Under the pieces are notes generated by a model. The model did not search any database, was not told where the DNA came from, and saw only the letters and a program-made list of their open reading frames with translations. A DNA stretch of 64,000 nucleotides, from NCBI RefSeq assembly GCF_003863335.1, contig NZ_RRAZ01000005.1, forward strand, positions 124,001-188,000, given 5' to 3'. Position 1 is the first letter of the stretch, and each line of letters starts with the position of its first letter. The stretch comes from Falsigemmobacter faecalis (GTDB lineage Bacteria; Pseudomonadota; Alphaproteobacteria; Rhodobacterales; Rhodobacteraceae). Shown one piece after another: positions 8,330-16,452 of the stretch. The position numbers and the translations under genes are program-made.

Positions 8330-9630
8330 GCTCGGCCCGCGCCATCATTGCCGCGCTGCGCGACGGCGCTGAGCCTTCGCCTGAGGATCTGCGCTGGTTT
8401 GCGGCGGGGCTGGCCTCCGGGGCGGTCAGCGATGCCCAGGCCGGGGCTTTTGCCATGGCCGTCCTGTTGCGGGGGCTTTCAGAAGGCGGGCGTGTCGCGC
8501 TGACATCGGCCATGCGCGACAGCGGTTCTGCCCTGCGCTGGGATCTGCCAGGGCCGGTGGTCGACAAACATTCCACCGGTGGCGTCGGCGATGTGGTCTC
8601 GCTGGCGCTGGCCCCGGCGCTTGCGGACTGCGGGGTCTATGTGCCGATGATCTCGGGCCGGGGGCTGGGTCACACCGGGGGCACCCTCGATAAACTGGAG
8701 GCGATCCCGGGGCTGCGGGTCAATTTTGAGCAAGCAGAGTTTCGCGCCATTGTCGCCCGCGAGGGGGCCGCCATCGTCGCGGCCTCGCGCGATCTGGCCC
8801 CGGCGGACCGGCGGCTTTACGCGGTCCGCGATGTCACCGCCACGGTTGAGAGCATCGATCTGATCACCGCCTCGATCCTTTCGAAGAAACTGGCGGCGGG
8901 ACTTGAGGCGCTGGTTCTGGATGTCAAATGCGGCTCGGGGGCGTTTTTGCCCGATGCGGCCTCGGCTCAGGCGCTTGCGCGGGCGCTGGTGGAGACGTCA
9001 AAGGGCGCGGGCTGTGCCACGGTGGCGCTGATAACCGATATGGATCAACCGCTGTGCCGGAGTGCCGGGAACGCGCTTGAAGTCATTGAAACGCTTGATC
9101 TTCTGACGGGAGCCGAAGACAGCGCCCGGCTGCGTGAGCTGACCATCGCGCTGGGCGGCGAACTGCTGGCGCTTTGCGGCGCGGAGGGCAGCCCGGCGGC
9201 AGGGCGCGCGCGGATCAGCGAGGCCCTTTCATCAGGCCGCGCGGCAGAGCGGTTTGGCCGGATGATCGCGGCGCAGGGCGGGCCGTCGGATCTGCTGGCG
9301 CGCTACGGTGATCTGCTGCCAAAGGCCCCGGTGGTTCTGCACTGTCCCGCGCCCTTCAGCGGCAGGATTGGCGCGATCAATACCCGTGAGCTGGGCGAAG
9401 CTGTCGTCCATCTCGGCGGCGGCCGGCTGCGCGAAAGCGATGCCGTGAACCCGGCCGTGGGGCTGAGTGCGCTGCTCGCGCCGGGCACCGAGGTGCGGGC
9501 GGGCGATCCGCTGTGCAGGGTCCATGCGGAGGATGAGGCGGCGGCACATACTGCGATTGCGCGCTTGCAAAATGCCTTTCGGGAGGGCACTCCCGCGCCG
9601 GTGAAACTGGTGCAGGATCGGGTCAGCTGA
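8326..9630 (+). CDS. deoA: Thymidine phosphorylase
   Basis: Phosphorolyses thymidine and deoxyuridine to base plus 2-deoxyribose-1-phosphate. The 434-aa protein carries the family signature SGRGLGHTGGTLDKLE at about residue 108 and the phosphate-binding KHSTGGVGDV just before it. The VLDVKCGSGAF segment of the alpha/beta domain and a C-terminal domain complete the fold. The ATG at 8326 overlaps the cdd stop, and the stop codon directly abuts the deoB ATG (9628-9630/9631), so translation is probably coupled. Its product feeds DeoB, and uracil liberated from deoxyuridine feeds Upp. Confidence 0.97.
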   Translation: MSSARAIIAALRDGAEPSPEDLRWFAAGLASGAVSDAQAGAFAMAVLLRGLSEGGRVALTSAMRDSGSALRWDLPGPVVDKHSTGGVGDVVSLALAPALADCGVYVPMISGRGLGHTGGTLDKLEAIPGLRVNFEQAEFRAIVAREGAAIVAASRDLAPADRRLYAVRDVTATVESIDLITASILSKKLAAGLEALVLDVKCGSGAFLPDAASAQALARALVETSKGAGCATVALITDMDQPLCRSAGNALEVIETLDLLTGAEDSARLRELTIALGGELLALCGAEGSPAAGRARISEALSSGRAAERFGRMIAAQGGPSDLLARYGDLLPKAPVVLHCPAPFSGRIGAINTRELGEAVVHLGGGRLRESDAVNPAVGLSALLAPGTEVRAGDPLCRVHAEDEAAAHTAIARLQNAFREGTPAPVKLVQDRVS

Positions 9631-10827
9631 ATGGCGCGGGCATTTCTGATTGTGATGGATTCGGTGGGCATCGGCGGCGCACCGGATGCGGCCTTCTTTG
9701 GCGATGAGGGCGCCAATACCCTGCTGCATATCGCGCAGGCCTGCGCCGAAGGCCGCGCCGATCAGGGGCGCAGCGGCCCGCTGAAGATGCCGGTCCTTGA
9801 TGCGCTGGGCCTTGGGCGGGCCGTTCATCTGGCCTGTGGTTCTGCCGCGCCCGGGCTCGTTGCTCAACCTGAGGGGCGCTGGGGCGCGGCGACAGAGGTC
9901 TCGCGCGGCAAGGATACCCCCTCGGGTCACTGGGAGCTTGCCGGGCTGCCGGTGCCTTTTGAGTGGACCTATTTTCCCGATGAAACTCCGGCCTTTCCGC
10001 CCGATCTGGTGGCAAAGGTCTGCGAGATTGCCGGAACCGCGGGGATCCTTGGCAACTGCCATTCCTCAGGTCTGCGCATCTTAAGCGAGCTTGCCGGAGA
10101 GCATCTGCGGACCGGCTGGCCGATCTGTTATACCTCCGCCGACAGTGTCTTTCAGATTGCGGCGCATGAGGAGCATTTCGGTCTGGAGCGGCTTTTAAAG
10201 CTCTGCGAGGACCTCGCGCCCTGGCTTCATGAGCGTGGGGTGGGCCGCGTCATCGCGCGCCCCTTCCTCGGCGGGGCCGAGGATTTCCGGCGCACCCCCA
10301 ATCGGCGCGATTATGCGATCACCCCTCCGGGGCCGACGCTGCTGGATGCGGTCTCCGATGCGGGGCGGGTGACCCATGCCATCGGAAAAATCGGCGATAT
10401 TTTCTCGATGCGGGGCGTGTCCCATCTGCATAAGGGCAAAAGCGACGCGGATCTGGCCGATCACCTGATCCGGCTGGCGGATGAGGCCGAAGAAGGCGCG
10501 CTGATCTTCGCGAATTTCGTCGAATTTGACACGCTTTATGGTCATACCCGCGATGTCGCAGGCTATGCCCGGGCGCTGGAGTGGTTTGATGCGCGGGCAG
10601 GGGCCTTCCTTGCCAGGCTGCGCCCTGGCGATCTGGCGATTTTCACCGCCGATCACGGCAATGACCCGACCTTCCGCGGCACCGAACATACCCGTGAGCG
10701 GGTTCCGGTGCTTTGTGCCGGCGCGGGGGCGGGGGCGATCGGGCAGTGCGGTTTCGTCGATGTGGCGGCCTCGGTCGCCGCCCATTTCGGGGTGAAAACC
10801 CCCGGCCCCGGAAGGAGCTTTCTGTGA
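9631..10827 (+). CDS. deoB: Phosphopentomutase
   Basis: Interconverts (deoxy)ribose-1-phosphate and -5-phosphate, taking the sugar from DeoA into central metabolism. The 398-aa alkaline-phosphatase-superfamily protein has its metal ligands in the expected places: MDSVGIGGAPDA at the N-terminus, GKDTPSGHWE (phosphothreonine region), and FTADHGNDPT with GTEHTRE near the C-terminus. It starts immediately after the deoA stop. Its own stop overlaps the add GTG start (GTGA). No deoC aldolase is present in the operon. Confidence 0.97.
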   Translation: MARAFLIVMDSVGIGGAPDAAFFGDEGANTLLHIAQACAEGRADQGRSGPLKMPVLDALGLGRAVHLACGSAAPGLVAQPEGRWGAATEVSRGKDTPSGHWELAGLPVPFEWTYFPDETPAFPPDLVAKVCEIAGTAGILGNCHSSGLRILSELAGEHLRTGWPICYTSADSVFQIAAHEEHFGLERLLKLCEDLAPWLHERGVGRVIARPFLGGAEDFRRTPNRRDYAITPPGPTLLDAVSDAGRVTHAIGKIGDIFSMRGVSHLHKGKSDADLADHLIRLADEAEEGALIFANFVEFDTLYGHTRDVAGYARALEWFDARAGAFLARLRPGDLAIFTADHGNDPTFRGTEHTRERVPVLCAGAGAGAIGQCGFVDVAASVAAHFGVKTPGPGRSFL

Positions 10828-11801
10828 TCCCGAAATTAGAGTTACACCTGCATCTCGAAGGGGCGGCACCGCCCGCGCTGATCCGCGATCTGGCCGCGCG
10901 CCGCCATATCGACATCAGCGGCATTTTTGACGAGCGCGGCCGCTATAAATTCACCGATTTCGCAGGCTTTCTGGCGGTTTATGAAGCGGCGACTTCCGTG
11001 CTGCAAAGCCCTGAAGATTACGCCCGCCTGACCCGCGCCGTGCTGGAAGACAGCGCGGATCAGGGCGTGGTCTATGCCGAGACTTTCCTGTCGCCCGATT
11101 TTTGTGGCGGCGGCGATCTGTCGGCCTGGCGGGACTATCTGGCAGCCATTGAAGAGGCCGCGGCGCAGTGTGCCGCGCAGGGCGGGCCTGAGCTGCGCGG
11201 GATCCTGACCTGCGTGCGCCACTTTGGCCCTGAGCGCGCGAAACGCGCAGCGCTTTGTGCCGCCGAGACGGCGGGGCGCTTTGTCACCGGCTTCGGCATG
11301 GGCGGCGATGAGACGGTGGGGGCGCAAAAAGACTACGCCTGGTCCTTTGACTGCGCGCGGGAGGCGGGGCTGGGCCTGACCACCCATGCCGGGGAATGGC
11401 GCGGGCCGCAGGAAATCCGCGATGCGCTGCAGGATCTGGGTGTCACGCGCATCGGTCACGGCGTGCGGGCGATTGAGGATCTGGCGCTGGTCGATGAGCT
11501 GGCCGAGCGCGGAATCACGCTGGAGGTCTGCCCGGGCTCAAACATCGCGCTTGGGCTTTATCCCGATCTGCGCCACCATCCGATCAGCGAATTGGACCGG
11601 CGGGGGGTGAAGGTGACGATCTCAACCGATGATCCTCCTTTCTTTCACACCTCACTCACCCGTGAGTATGAGGGACTCCATGCCGCATTTGACTGGGACG
11701 AGGGGCAGTTTATGCGCCTTGGTCACACTGCGCTTGACGCGGCATTCTGTGACACTGATACCAAAGCCCGAATTTTAAAGAAGCTGGAGAGCACCGCATG
11801 A
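10824..11801 (+). CDS. add: Adenosine deaminase
   Basis: Zinc enzyme converting adenosine or deoxyadenosine to inosine forms. The start is the GTG at 10824, which overlaps the deoB stop and has GGAAGGAGC 7 nt upstream; the resulting N-terminus [13 protein letters not shown] carries the first two zinc histidines right where the family has them. Further motifs: [15 protein letters not shown] (zinc histidine), RIGHGVRA (catalytic histidine) and STDDPP (zinc aspartate). At 325 aa it matches the normal length. The last 4 nt overlap upp (ATGA). Confidence 0.95.
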   Translation: MIPKLELHLHLEGAAPPALIRDLAARRHIDISGIFDERGRYKFTDFAGFLAVYEAATSVLQSPEDYARLTRAVLEDSADQGVVYAETFLSPDFCGGGDLSAWRDYLAAIEEAAAQCAAQGGPELRGILTCVRHFGPERAKRAALCAAETAGRFVTGFGMGGDETVGAQKDYAWSFDCAREAGLGLTTHAGEWRGPQEIRDALQDLGVTRIGHGVRAIEDLALVDELAERGITLEVCPGSNIALGLYPDLRHHPISELDRRGVKVTISTDDPPFFHTSLTREYEGLHAAFDWDEGQFMRLGHTALDAAFCDTDTKARILKKLESTA

Positions 11802-12442
11802 CCGATTACACCACCGAGCATCTGACCATCGTGTCGCATCCGCTGGTGCAGCATAAGCTGTCGATCATGCGGGATAAAAACACCTCCACCGCCTCATTCC
11901 GCCGCCTTCTGCGCGAGATCTCGCTGCTGCTGGCCTATGAGGTGACCCGCAATCTGCCGCTGACCACCCGCCGAATCGACACGCCGATGATGGCGATGGA
12001 TGCCCCGGCGATTGAGGGCAAAAAGCTGGCGCTGGTCTCGATTCTGCGCGCGGGCAATGGTCTGATGGACGGTATTCTTGAGCTGATCCCGGCGGCGCGC
12101 GTGGGCTTCCTTGGCATGTACCGCGACCCCGAGACCCTGCTGCCGGTGCAATATTACTGCAAAGTGCCGGAAAATCTGGATGAGCGTCTGACCATTGCCG
12201 TCGATCCGATGCTGGCAACCGGCAACTCCTCGGTGGCCGCCATTGACCTTCTGAAAGAGAAGGGCGCGACGAATATCATCTTCCTGTGCCTGCTGGCCTC
12301 GCCCGAGGGTGTGGCGCGGATGAAGGCCGCGCATCCCGATGTGCCGATCGTCACCGCCTCGCTCGACAGCCATCTCGATGACCACGGCTATATCGTGCCG
12401 GGCCTGGGGGATGCGGGTGACCGGATGTTTGGCACCAAATAA
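11798..12442 (+). CDS. upp: Uracil phosphoribosyltransferase
   Basis: Joins uracil to PRPP to give UMP, the last step of the salvage operon. The 214-aa protein begins with the usual [16 protein letters not shown], has the SILRAGNGL loop and the PRPP-binding [17 protein letters not shown], and ends with the uracil-binding [16 protein letters not shown]. The ATG overlaps the add stop. Downstream (12443-12496) is a GC-rich stretch with only a weak hairpin, so no clear terminator separates it from the following SPOR-domain gene. Confidence 0.97.
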   Translation: MTDYTTEHLTIVSHPLVQHKLSIMRDKNTSTASFRRLLREISLLLAYEVTRNLPLTTRRIDTPMMAMDAPAIEGKKLALVSILRAGNGLMDGILELIPAARVGFLGMYRDPETLLPVQYYCKVPENLDERLTIAVDPMLATGNSSVAAIDLLKEKGATNIIFLCLLASPEGVARMKAAHPDVPIVTASLDSHLDDHGYIVPGLGDAGDRMFGTK

Positions 12443-12496
12443 GGGGGAGTGGGGTAAGCCCCCGCTTTACTCACTGCCCGAATAAAGCCATGATTG

Positions 12497-12514
12497 CCCC
12501 CTGACACCAGGGGG
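12497..12514 (+). promoter_or_regulatory. Hairpin that masks the ribosome-binding site of the SPOR-domain gene
   Basis: CCCCCTG (12497-12503), a 4-nt ACAC loop and CAGGGGG (12508-12514) form a perfect 7-bp stem. The 3' arm is itself the purine-rich Shine-Dalgarno sequence, 6 nt before the ATG at 12521. Folding of the mRNA would therefore hide the ribosome-binding site. The structure is seen directly; control of translation by it is inference. Confidence 0.5.
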
Positions 12515-12520
12515 TAGTCT

Positions 12521-13771
12521 ATGTTTATTAAATCGCTTCCGGCCGCAATTGCCGCGGCCATGCTGACTGCGGGTGCTGCCGCCGCGCAGAGTCGTCCTCC
12601 CGCCGAAGCGCCGCCCGCAGGCTATGCCGGCCAGCAATATGTCGACAGCCGCGGCTGCGTTTACGTCCGCGCAGGCCATGGCGGCCAGGTCAACTGGGTC
12701 GCCCGGATCGACCGCGCGCGCCGCGCCATCTGCGGCCAGACGCCGAGCCTGACGGAAATGGCTCAGGCTCGCGCTGCGCTGAACGCCCCCGCGCCCGCAG
12801 TGGCACCGGCCGTGATCCCTGCCGCCCCGCCTGTGGCCGCTGTGGCTGCCGCCCCTGCTGCCGTCCGGGCCCCGCGCACGGCCCCGTCCCGCCAGCAGAT
12901 CCCGGCGGCGGATTATGTTCCTCCGCCGGTTACCTATGGCGCACCGCGCCCGCTGGCGGCTGCCCCTGCGGCCCCCCGCGCGGTTGCGCCCGCCCCGGCG
13001 CCGGCCCCCGTCCGGCTGGCGCAGCGCAGCCAGCCTCCGGCAACCATCGGCGGGCATCCGACCATGGTGGACCGCCGTGTGGGCTGCCCGGCGCAGACCC
13101 CGCATGCCGTCTGGTATGAGCTGCAGGACGGGCGCAAAACGCTGCTGTGCTCAAACAAGCCCCATAGTCTGCAGGGTGTGCGCCCCACCGGCGCACCCGG
13201 CGTTGCGGTGCAGCCCGCGCCTGTGCAGCCGCGCGCGGTGGCTCCCGCTGCGGCGGGGCGTGGCTATGTCGATCCGCCGCTGGTGGGGGGCACGGGATAC
13301 CGCGTTTCTTACCCGCAGCGCGCCGATCTGATGACGCCGCCGCCCGGCTATAAATCGGCCTGGAGCGATGACCGGCTGAACCCGAATCGTGGTCCGCGCT
13401 CGGCCGAGGGGAATGCGGCCATGGCCCGGGTCTGGACAGAGCAAACCCCGCAGGAGCTGCGCAGCGCGGAGTTCGCGCAGCCCGCGCAGAGCCGTGTAAG
13501 CAGTCGTGGCACCCCGGCGACTGTGCCGGTGGCCGCAGCGGCAGGCGGTCGCTTTGTGCAGATCGGCAGCTTCGCGCAGCGGGAGAATGCCGGACGTGCG
13601 GTTGCGCGGCTGCAGGGCATGGGACTGCCGGTTCAGGTCGGTCGCACCACCCTGCGCGGTAAACCCGTTCAGGTCGTCAGCGCAGGTCCCTTCGCCTCAC
13701 CGCAGGAGGCCGCGCAGGCGCTGAACGCGCTGCGCGCGGCAGGCTATGGCGATGCCGTTCTGCGCCGCTGA
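12521..13771 (+). CDS. SPOR-domain envelope protein, Ala/Pro-rich
   Basis: A 416-aa exported protein. A signal peptide (MFIKSLPAAIAAAMLTAGAA, cleavage near AAAQ) is followed by a small domain with two cysteines (DSRGCVYVRAG, RRAICGQTP), a long low-complexity Ala/Pro/Val stretch (about residues 85-170) and another Cys pair (RRVGCPAQTP, LLCSNKPH). A C-terminal SPOR domain (GGRFVQIGSFAQRENAGR to about residue 412) completes it. SPOR domains bind peptidoglycan stripped of stem peptides at division sites or poles. The Pro-rich segment would act as a spacer across the periplasm. The exact function is unknown. A strong terminator follows 18 nt after the stop. Confidence 0.85.
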   Translation: MFIKSLPAAIAAAMLTAGAAAAQSRPPAEAPPAGYAGQQYVDSRGCVYVRAGHGGQVNWVARIDRARRAICGQTPSLTEMAQARAALNAPAPAVAPAVIPAAPPVAAVAAAPAAVRAPRTAPSRQQIPAADYVPPPVTYGAPRPLAAAPAAPRAVAPAPAPAPVRLAQRSQPPATIGGHPTMVDRRVGCPAQTPHAVWYELQDGRKTLLCSNKPHSLQGVRPTGAPGVAVQPAPVQPRAVAPAAAGRGYVDPPLVGGTGYRVSYPQRADLMTPPPGYKSAWSDDRLNPNRGPRSAEGNAAMARVWTEQTPQELRSAEFAQPAQSRVSSRGTPATVPVAAAAGGRFVQIGSFAQRENAGRAVARLQGMGLPVQVGRTTLRGKPVQVVSAGPFASPQEAAQALNALRAAGYGDAVLRR

Positions 13772-13789
13772 TCCCCCTGACATCACAGC

Positions 13790-13816
13790 AAAAAGCCGCC
13801 CCCCGGGGCGGCTTTT
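13790..13816. terminator. Bidirectional intrinsic terminator between convergent genes
   Basis: AAAAAGCCGCCCC followed by GGGGCGGCTTTT (one spare CC in the loop) gives a strong GC stem with an A-run on one side and a T-run on the other. It can therefore end transcription of both the SPOR-domain gene (plus) and the phoB-distal membrane protein gene (minus). Confidence 0.9.
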
Positions 13817-13818
13817 GT

Positions 13819-13870
13819 CTGAGACCTGAGCCTGCAGCAGCCGATCGGCAGCTGCAGGCTCAGGTCTCAG
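13819..13870. repeat. 52-bp near-perfect palindrome
   Basis: The 20-bp arms 13819-13838 and 13851-13870 are exactly complementary. The 12 bp between them is A, a 10-bp self-complementary core (GCCGATCGGC) and A, so the whole 52 bp is palindromic except for one A:A pair position. It begins 2 bp after the terminator and its right arm covers the stop codon of the minus-strand gene ending at 13867. There is no T-run on either side, so it is not itself a classic terminator. Confidence 0.9.
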
Positions 13871-14895
13871 CGGCTGCAGACGTTTTGCAGGGCCAGCCAT
13901 TCCGCATCGGGCATCAGAACGCGGGCGCGGGCGGGCGGAACCGGGTCCTTCTCAATCAGCCCGCGCGTGGTCGTGGCGGTCGGATCCAGCGACAGCGCAT
14001 AGGCGGTGATCGAGACCTGGGCGCGGGTAAACTCGGCCAGAAGGTCCTCGTCGCTCAGGGCAACCGGGCTGGCCTGCAGTTGTTCTGCTGCCTGTTTGCG
14101 CAGGGTGCCTGCGGGCAGATCGCCCGTCGCAAGCAGCGTGAGAGTGGGGGTCATCCCGCTGTCCTTCAGCACCCGCACCATCGGATCGGCCTGATCGGTG
14201 CGCAGCTTTTCGGCCAGAAGATGGCCCGCCAGAACCTCCGGGGTGTCGTAATTTTCAATCAGGCGGTGATCGACCAGCAGGAAACGGCCCGGAAGATTGG
14301 CGCTGCCGCCCTCGGTCAGGCCTTCGCGCAGGATCACCACCTGTACCGTGCCCGAGCCAAAGAGCCGCGTCGTCAGCCGATCCAGCGCCGCCAGCCCTTC
14401 ACGCGAGGCACAGGGCGCGCCGGTGAAACGGGTCATCTCTTTGAGAAGCGAAGTCCCGATCTGCTGGCGTTTGACAAAAGGCACCACGCGGGTGGTGTGA
14501 GAGATCAGCGCATCGGGCAGCCAGAACACCCCGGCCAGCAGGACCGTCGCTGCCAGAACCCCGGTGGTGATAAAGCGAAGCCGGCCACGGCGCGGCCTGC
14601 GGCGGGTGATGGCGGTGCGAACGGTCTCAATGGCCTCGATCATCTCGGGCTCTGAGATCTCAATCAGTTCGGCATCTTCTTCAGGACCCGGCGAATAGAT
14701 CGCCGCCTTATCGCCCGGGTTGCGCCGCTGCAGCGCGGCCAGCGACCAATGCGTCAGCGCCAGCCCGGTGGAGATATCCGATAAAACCAGCGAGGCCTCA
14801 CCGAAAGAGACCACGACCTCACGGCGCTGCTCTCCGGGAACGGGGCGCCACAGGCCCGTTGTTTCCAGACGGGCGTATTTTTTCAACGCGGTCAT
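13867..14895 (-). CDS. Membrane-anchored protein resembling an inactive M48-type peptidase
   Basis: A 342-aa protein with a cytoplasmic N-terminal segment (about 105 residues), an Arg-rich patch (RRRPRRGRLR), one membrane span (about residues 108-130) and an extracytoplasmic C-terminal domain. Part of that domain follows the M48 peptidase pattern: SANLPGRFLLVDHRLIEN (compare the NAxxLPGG-ivv--gLl segment) and then TPEVLAGHLLAEKLRTDQADP where M48 enzymes have the HExxH helix and a following Asp-Pro. Here that helix reads HLLAE, so the catalytic glutamate is absent and no proteolytic activity is expected. The homology is my inference from the pattern. It lies about 110 nt downstream of phoB on the same strand, with a GC-rich inverted repeat between. 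Confidence 0.6.
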   Translation of the reverse strand: MTALKKYARLETTGLWRPVPGEQRREVVVSFGEASLVLSDISTGLALTHWSLAALQRRNPGDKAAIYSPGPEEDAELIEISEPEMIEAIETVRTAITRRRPRRGRLRFITTGVLAATVLLAGVFWLPDALISHTTRVVPFVKRQQIGTSLLKEMTRFTGAPCASREGLAALDRLTTRLFGSGTVQVVILREGLTEGGSANLPGRFLLVDHRLIENYDTPEVLAGHLLAEKLRTDQADPMVRVLKDSGMTPTLTLLATGDLPAGTLRKQAAEQLQASPVALSDEDLLAEFTRAQVSITAYALSLDPTATTTRGLIEKDPVPPARARVLMPDAEWLALQNVCSR

Positions 14896-14963
14896 ATGGT
14901 CCCGTCCGGCCTGCCTCTGCCCTGCTTTTTCACGACCTTAGACCATGGTCGGGGGTGTTACAA

Positions 14964-15001
14964 CGGCCCGCCGGAGAACCCGCCGACAGCGCGGCGGGCC
15001 G
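14964..15001. terminator. GC-rich inverted repeat downstream of phoB
   Basis: CGGCCCGCCG (14964-14973) and CGGCGGGCCG (14992-15001) are exact inverse complements around an 18-nt loop. On the plus strand it is followed by GCATTTTT; on the minus strand, the direction of phoB, there is no T-run. It could attenuate or end phoB transcripts before the next gene, or stabilise mRNA 3' ends. Confidence 0.5.
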
Positions 15002-15008
15002 GCATTTT

Positions 15009-15701
15009 TCAGCCGAGCGCGTATCCGGCCCCGCGCACGGTGCGGATCGGATCTTCGCCGCCGTCCTTCATCAGGTTGCGCCGCAGACGCCCGACATGCA
15101 CATCGACGGTGCGGGTGTCGACATAGATGTCGCGCCCCCAGACCCGGTCGAGCAGCTGCTCGCGCGACAGCACCCGCCCCGGACGCTCCATAAAGGTCAC
15201 CAGAAGGCGGAACTCGGTCGGGCCAAGCGAGAGGGCCTGGCCATTGCGCCAGACGCGGTGCTCTTCGGGATCCAGAAGGATATCCTGAAACACCAGCCGC
15301 TCTCCGGCAGCCGCCGGGCGCACGCGGCGCAGTTGCGTGCGCAGCCGTGCCATCAGTTCGGCCACCGAATAGGGTTTGACCACATAGTCATCCGCCCCGG
15401 TCTCCAGCCCGCGCACGCGGTCGAGCTCCTCAGAGCGGGCTGAAAGCATGATGATCGGGATCGAGCGGGTTTCGGGGCGCGATTTGATCCGCCGGCAGAC
15501 TTCGATGCCGGAGACATTGGGCAGCATCCAGTCGAGAAGGATCAGATCGGGGACCTCTTCTTCGACCTTCAGCAGCGCCTCATCGCCGTTGAGCGCCTCA
15601 ACAACGTGGAAGCCCTCAGCGGTCAGGTTGTAATGCAGGACTTCGCGCTGCGCGCTTTCATCCTCAACCAGCAGCACGACGGGCTTTCGTTGGGTATTCA
15701 T
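15009..15701 (-). CDS. phoB: Phosphate regulon response regulator PhoB
   Basis: OmpR-family regulator: receiver domain (acidic VEDES, phospho-acceptor ILLDWMLPNVSG, KPYS lysine) and a winged-helix DNA-binding domain (EFRLLVTFMERPGRVLSREQLLD, cited in part; VDTRTVDVHVGRLRRNL). The LLDWMLPNVSG receiver motif and winged-helix sequence, with its place as the last gene of pstSCAB-phoU-phoB, identify it as PhoB rather than a paralogue. At 230 aa it is full length. It begins 11 nt after phoU ends. The partner kinase PhoR is not encoded beside it in this window. Confidence 0.94.
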   Translation of the reverse strand: MNTQRKPVVLLVEDESAQREVLHYNLTAEGFHVVEALNGDEALLKVEEEVPDLILLDWMLPNVSGIEVCRRIKSRPETRSIPIIMLSARSEELDRVRGLETGADDYVVKPYSVAELMARLRTQLRRVRPAAAGERLVFQDILLDPEEHRVWRNGQALSLGPTEFRLLVTFMERPGRVLSREQLLDRVWGRDIYVDTRTVDVHVGRLRRNLMKDGGEDPIRTVRGAGYALG

Positions 15702-15712
15702 CCGGCCGTCCT

Positions 15713-16435
15713 TCAGCTCTGATCTGCGGGAGAGGTGACATAGGCGGTTTTATCCGCCTTCAGCCGCGCCTCATCCGGCAGTTGCCCGGTGGCAAGATAG
15801 ATCACCTGCTCGGCAATGCCGGTGGCGTGATCGCCCATGCGCTCGAGGTTTTTGGCGATGAAATGCAGATGCATCGCATTGGTGATGCTGGAGGGCGCCT
15901 CCAGCATATGGGTCAACAGCACCCGGAAAAGCGCGTTATAGACCTGATCGACATCGCGGTCGCGGTTGCGCACGTCTTCGGCCAGCGCCACATCCTGGCG
16001 GATATAGGCATCGAGCGCATCCGAAAGCATCTGCTGCACCTGACGCGCCATGCGCCGCGCGGTGCCTGCGGTGTCACCCACCGGGGCCGCCTGCGACAGC
16101 ACGGTTGAGCGTTTGGCGATGTTTTTCGCGTAATCGCCCATCCGCTCCAGCGAGCCCGAGATTTTCAGAACGGTCAGCGCGGTGCGCAGGTCTTTGGCGG
16201 CGGGGGCACGCAGCGCGATGAGGCGGGCGGCCTCTTCGTTGATCTGCTGCTCAAGGCCGTCGATGGCTTTGTCGGTCTTGATGACTTCGCGCGCGAGGTC
16301 TTCGTCGCGGGTTTCAAGCGCGCGGGTACAGTCGAGGATCGCATTCTCAACCAGCCCGCCCATCTTCATGATAAGCGCCTGAATGGCCTCAAGATCGCGG
16401 TCAAAAGCCGAGGAAATATGCGGTTGGCGGGTCAT
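15713..16435 (-). CDS. phoU: Phosphate transport regulator PhoU
   Basis: Negative regulator linking the PstSCAB transporter to PhoR/PhoB signalling. I chose the ATG at 16435 (240 aa, MTRQPHISSAFDRDLE) because AGGGAG lies 6 nt before it; the in-frame ATG at 16453 overlaps the pstB stop and has no ribosome-binding site. Two homologous three-helix PhoU repeats are visible, each with an acidic metal-binding E/D-rich stretch (RDLRTALTVLKISGSLERMGDYA and, in the second half, LHFIAKNLERMGDHA). It sits in the middle of the pst-pho operon. Confidence 0.95.
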   Translation of the reverse strand: MTRQPHISSAFDRDLEAIQALIMKMGGLVENAILDCTRALETRDEDLAREVIKTDKAIDGLEQQINEEAARLIALRAPAAKDLRTALTVLKISGSLERMGDYAKNIAKRSTVLSQAAPVGDTAGTARRMARQVQQMLSDALDAYIRQDVALAEDVRNRDRDVDQVYNALFRVLLTHMLEAPSSITNAMHLHFIAKNLERMGDHATGIAEQVIYLATGQLPDEARLKADKTAYVTSPADQS

Positions 16436-16452
16436 GTCGTCTCCCTCAGACA

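Noticed and set aside
12780-13030. GC-rich low-complexity stretch as a repeat element
   Set aside because: It is the Ala/Pro-rich linker of the SPOR-domain protein, in frame throughout and bounded by conserved domains.
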